Of a stretch of DNA of 9,330 bases, positions 7,376 through 9,330 are shown piece after piece (the stretch's first letter is position 1; every line of letters starts with the position of its first letter). Where the stretch lies: NCBI GenBank assembly GCA_964541255.1, contig CAZIPL010000056.1, positions 1 through 9,330 of the forward strand, given 5' to 3'. Origin of the DNA: CAYOSU01 sp964541255. GTDB lineage: Bacteria; Bacillota; Clostridia; Christensenellales; CAMQZB01. Under the pieces are notes generated by a model, which worked only from the letters and a program-made list of their open reading frames with translations, was not told the DNA's origin and made no database searches. The position numbers and the translations under genes were made by a program.

Positions 7376-8886
7376 TGGATAGCAAAATATCAAAGGTTAT
7401 GCCACATTCGACGGAGGCGGAGGAAGCGCTTTTGGGCTGTATGATTTCAGACAGCGAAATGGCTTCGGAATTCGTCCCCGATTTAAGCGAAAGCGACTTT
7501 TATTCCGACGCGAATAAGATCGTTTTTTCGTGCATAAGCAAGATATTCAACAACAATAAGCTTGTCGATCTCGTTACCCTTTCGGACGAACTGGAAAGAA
7601 GCGGAAATATGGAAAAGATCGGCGGAATCGATTATGTCGCGCATCTTACGACGGTGGTCGCTTCGACGGCTAACGCCAAGCATTATTTCGACATAGTCAA
7701 AAACGATTCTTTGAGAAGAAGACTCATTCGTTCCTCGCAAGAGATTATCGATAAATCTTATACCGCCGATGACGACGACGCGTTGTCTTTTGCCGAAAAA
7801 GAGATTTTCGATATATCGTCCGGCAATGAAAGAAGATTCCCGTCCGAGATAAGCGAATCTTTCAACGAAGTCGTCGAAAGGTTCGGCAAAGTCGCCAAAG
7901 ACGCAAATGCTTTTAAGGGACTTACGACGGGTTTTAAGGGCTTGGACTTTAACTTGAACGGATTGCAAAGGTCTGACCTTATTCTTATCGCGGCACGTCC
8001 TGCGGAAGGAAAAACGTCTCTTGCGATGAATATCGTCGAAAATGCCGCAGTAAAGGGTGGGGCGACGTGCTTATGTTTCTCGCTCGAAATGAGTAAAACT
8101 CAGCTTGCGCAAAGAATGCTTTGCTCGAACGCTCACGTTTCGATGTCGAAGGCAAACAAAGGACAGCTTTCGATGACCGAATGGGAAAAGCTTTGGGCGG
8201 CAAAAGAGACTTTGAGTAATACGAAAATATTGATCGACGATACCGCGGGTATAACTCCTGCCGATATGCTTTCAAAGTGCCGAAGAATCAAGAACAAGTA
8301 CGGAAGCCTCGATCTTATCATGGTGGACTATATCCAGCTTATGTCGTCGGGAGCAAAGTCAAAAGCCGACAACCGTCAGCAAGAGGTTTCGGAAATATCG
8401 AGAAACCTCAAACTTATCGCAAGAGAGATGGATTGCCCGCTAATCGCGCTTTCGCAGCTTTCCCGAGACATAGAAAAGCGTCAACCGCCTATTCCTCAGC
8501 TTTCCGACTTACGTGAGTCTGGTGCTATCGAGCAGGATGCGGACATAGTAATGTTTATTTATAACCCGAAAAATGCAAACAAAGCCGGCGGAGAAAACTT
8601 CAATGGTAGCGGTAATTCGGGACTTAAAGAGATTATAATCGCCAAGCACAGAAACGGCCCTACGGGAACGGTCCCCGTAAGGTGGGTTGGCGAATATACA
8701 AGGTATGAAGACGCGGGAGAACTTCCTCTTCGTACCGAAGAATATAAAGAAGAGTATAACGAAGAGCAAGGCATGAACGATTACGGCGACGTAGACGTTT
8801 ATACCAACGAAAGTGTTGCGGCAGACGATGCGGAGTTTTATGCGGATATTCCGCTTGACGATCTCGTGCCGCCGGAGGAGGAATAA
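7375..8886 (+). CDS. dnaB: Replicative DNA helicase DnaB (DnaC in Bacillus naming)
   Basis: This is the hexameric, ATP-driven helicase that unwinds DNA at the replication fork and recruits primase. The N-terminal primase-interacting domain covers about residues 10-110, with the typical PHSTEAEEALLG opening and GGIDYVAHL. The RecA-like motor has Walker A ARPAEGKT (207-214, Lys213), SLEMS with catalytic Glu238, Walker B at IMVDYIQL with Asp318, the RQQEVSEISR block, SQLSR, and LSDLRESGAIEQDAD. AKHRNGPTGTV leads to the end of the core near 445. There is no intein. Two oddities stand out: a Gly/Asn/Lys-rich loop after MFIYNP, and a tail of about 58 residues (446-503) with 21 acidic and only two basic residues, making the protein longer than typical bacterial DnaB (about 450-470). 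AAGGAG lies 6 nt before the ATG, which overlaps the previous stop by one base. The customary neighbour rplI is absent. Confidence 0.97.
   Translation: MDSKISKVMPHSTEAEEALLGCMISDSEMASEFVPDLSESDFYSDANKIVFSCISKIFNNNKLVDLVTLSDELERSGNMEKIGGIDYVAHLTTVVASTANAKHYFDIVKNDSLRRRLIRSSQEIIDKSYTADDDDALSFAEKEIFDISSGNERRFPSEISESFNEVVERFGKVAKDANAFKGLTTGFKGLDFNLNGLQRSDLILIAARPAEGKTSLAMNIVENAAVKGGATCLCFSLEMSKTQLAQRMLCSNAHVSMSKANKGQLSMTEWEKLWAAKETLSNTKILIDDTAGITPADMLSKCRRIKNKYGSLDLIMVDYIQLMSSGAKSKADNRQQEVSEISRNLKLIAREMDCPLIALSQLSRDIEKRQPPIPQLSDLRESGAIEQDADIVMFIYNPKNANKAGGENFNGSGNSGLKEIIIAKHRNGPTGTVPVRWVGEYTRYEDAGELPLRTEEYKEEYNEEQGMNDYGDVDVYTNESVAADDAEFYADIPLDDLVPPEEE
8874..8881 (+). promoter_or_regulatory. Shine-Dalgarno site for the last gene, inside the dnaB C-terminal codons
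   Basis: GGAGGAGG ends 9 nt before the ATG at 8891 and is a near-ideal ribosome-binding site. The same bases encode the last glutamates of DnaB (Pro-Pro-Glu-Glu-Glu-stop), so the coding sequence and the translation signal overlap. This sets the start of the downstream gene and suggests coupled translation. Confidence 0.8.
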
Positions 8887-8890
8887 GAGA

Positions 8891-9330
8891 ATGGTAAAGG
8901 TCAGAAAAACGGATTTTTTAGGCAAAGAGGCGTATGAAATCACGAACGACGTCGTTTCTTTGGTGGTTGCGACGGGAATAGGTCCGCGTATCGTTTCTTT
9001 CGGATTTTGCAAAAAGGGCAATCTTTTGAGAGTTGCGAGCGACGATTTTTTCAATGACGACAACAGCTATAAATTCTATGGCGGACATAGACTTTGGCAT
9101 TCTCCCGAAGACGAAGTAAGAAGCTATCAGCCCGATAACGAGCCTTGCGAGGTAGAGGTGTTGGAGCTTGGAATCAAGGCTTCCGTCGTCGAAAAAGAGA
9201 ATAAAATAAAGCGCGTTATGCAGATTGAAATGAAAGATAACGGCAGAGTAAGAATTATCCACACGATCGAAAATCTTTCCAATTTCTGCGTACATTTGTC
9301 TATCATATATCACAACCAGCTTATCGTTAC
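8891..9330 (+). CDS. Galactose-mutarotase-like protein, DUF4380-type (3' end outside window)
   Basis: An open frame runs from ATG 8891 to the window edge (146 full codons) without a stop. It starts 4 nt after dnaB, behind a strong GGAGGAGG. The N-terminal half shows a beta-rich pattern: YEITNDVVSLVVATGIGPRIVSFGF, then a GGHRLWHSPEDEVRSY stretch and QPDNEP. This series (GPRI, GGHRLWH.PE, Y.PDN) is what I associate with DUF4380 proteins, relatives of aldose 1-epimerases in the galactose mutarotase-like superfamily, which bind sugars. The last part (VHLSIIYHNQLIV) fits the family less well, and the catalytic part of the fold, if there is one, lies outside the window. No signal peptide is seen, so a cytosolic role is likely. 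The substrate is unknown, and the link to dnaB is probably only operon packing. Confidence 0.7.
   Translation, partial: MVKVRKTDFLGKEAYEITNDVVSLVVATGIGPRIVSFGFCKKGNLLRVASDDFFNDDNSYKFYGGHRLWHSPEDEVRSYQPDNEPCEVEVLELGIKASVVEKENKIKRVMQIEMKDNGRVRIIHTIENLSNFCVHLSIIYHNQLIV

Overview
The window looks like chromosomal housekeeping DNA from a Bacillota bacterium, most likely class Clostridia and possibly an uncultured gut lineage. The support is the RpoC sequence, which lacks the large trigger-loop insertion of Proteobacteria. Further support comes from an RqcP (YabO)-type S4 protein, a PepF-family oligopeptidase, a YcxB-like membrane protein, purine-rich Shine-Dalgarno sites and heavy use of AGA for arginine. 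The family or genus cannot be fixed from the sequence. I see no rRNA, tRNA, CRISPR array, prophage or plasmid genes.

Layout. (1) Positions 1-2389: the 3' part of rpoC on the + strand, open at the left edge, followed by a strong intrinsic terminator at 2401-2439. (2) Positions 2517-2587: a 19-bp-stem hairpin that can terminate in both directions, then a perfect 15-bp tandem duplication touching the stop codon of the next gene. (3) Positions 2587-3333, - strand: a Y1/REP-associated (IS200-like) transposase-family protein whose HUH metal-binding motif is degenerate (E-L-H). (4) Positions 3512-4859, + strand: rqcP, then a fused ispD-ispF gene overlapping it by 8 nt. The promoter is so close to the rqcP start codon that the mRNA is predicted to be leaderless. 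(5) Positions 4934-9330, + strand: a near-consensus promoter with an inverted repeat over its -35 box drives a tightly packed unit: pepF, a two-helix membrane protein, dnaB and a galactose-mutarotase-like protein that runs off the right edge. The junctions there are an 8-nt overlap, a 1-nt overlap and a 4-nt gap.

How the genes work together. The window covers transcription (RpoC), rescue of stalled 50S ribosomes (RqcP), isoprenoid precursor synthesis by the MEP pathway (IspDF), peptide turnover (PepF) and replication (DnaB helicase). They share no single pathway, and their association appears to be operon packing. The usual Bacillota neighbours of two genes are missing: rpoC is not followed by rpsL-rpsG-fusA, and dnaB is not preceded by rplI.

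I found no convincing new multi-gene system. The points most worth checking are the degenerate-HUH transposase relative and its hairpins, the leaderless rqcP-ispDF transcript, the possible operator at the pepF promoter, and the acidic DnaB tail whose glutamate codons form the ribosome-binding site of the next gene.
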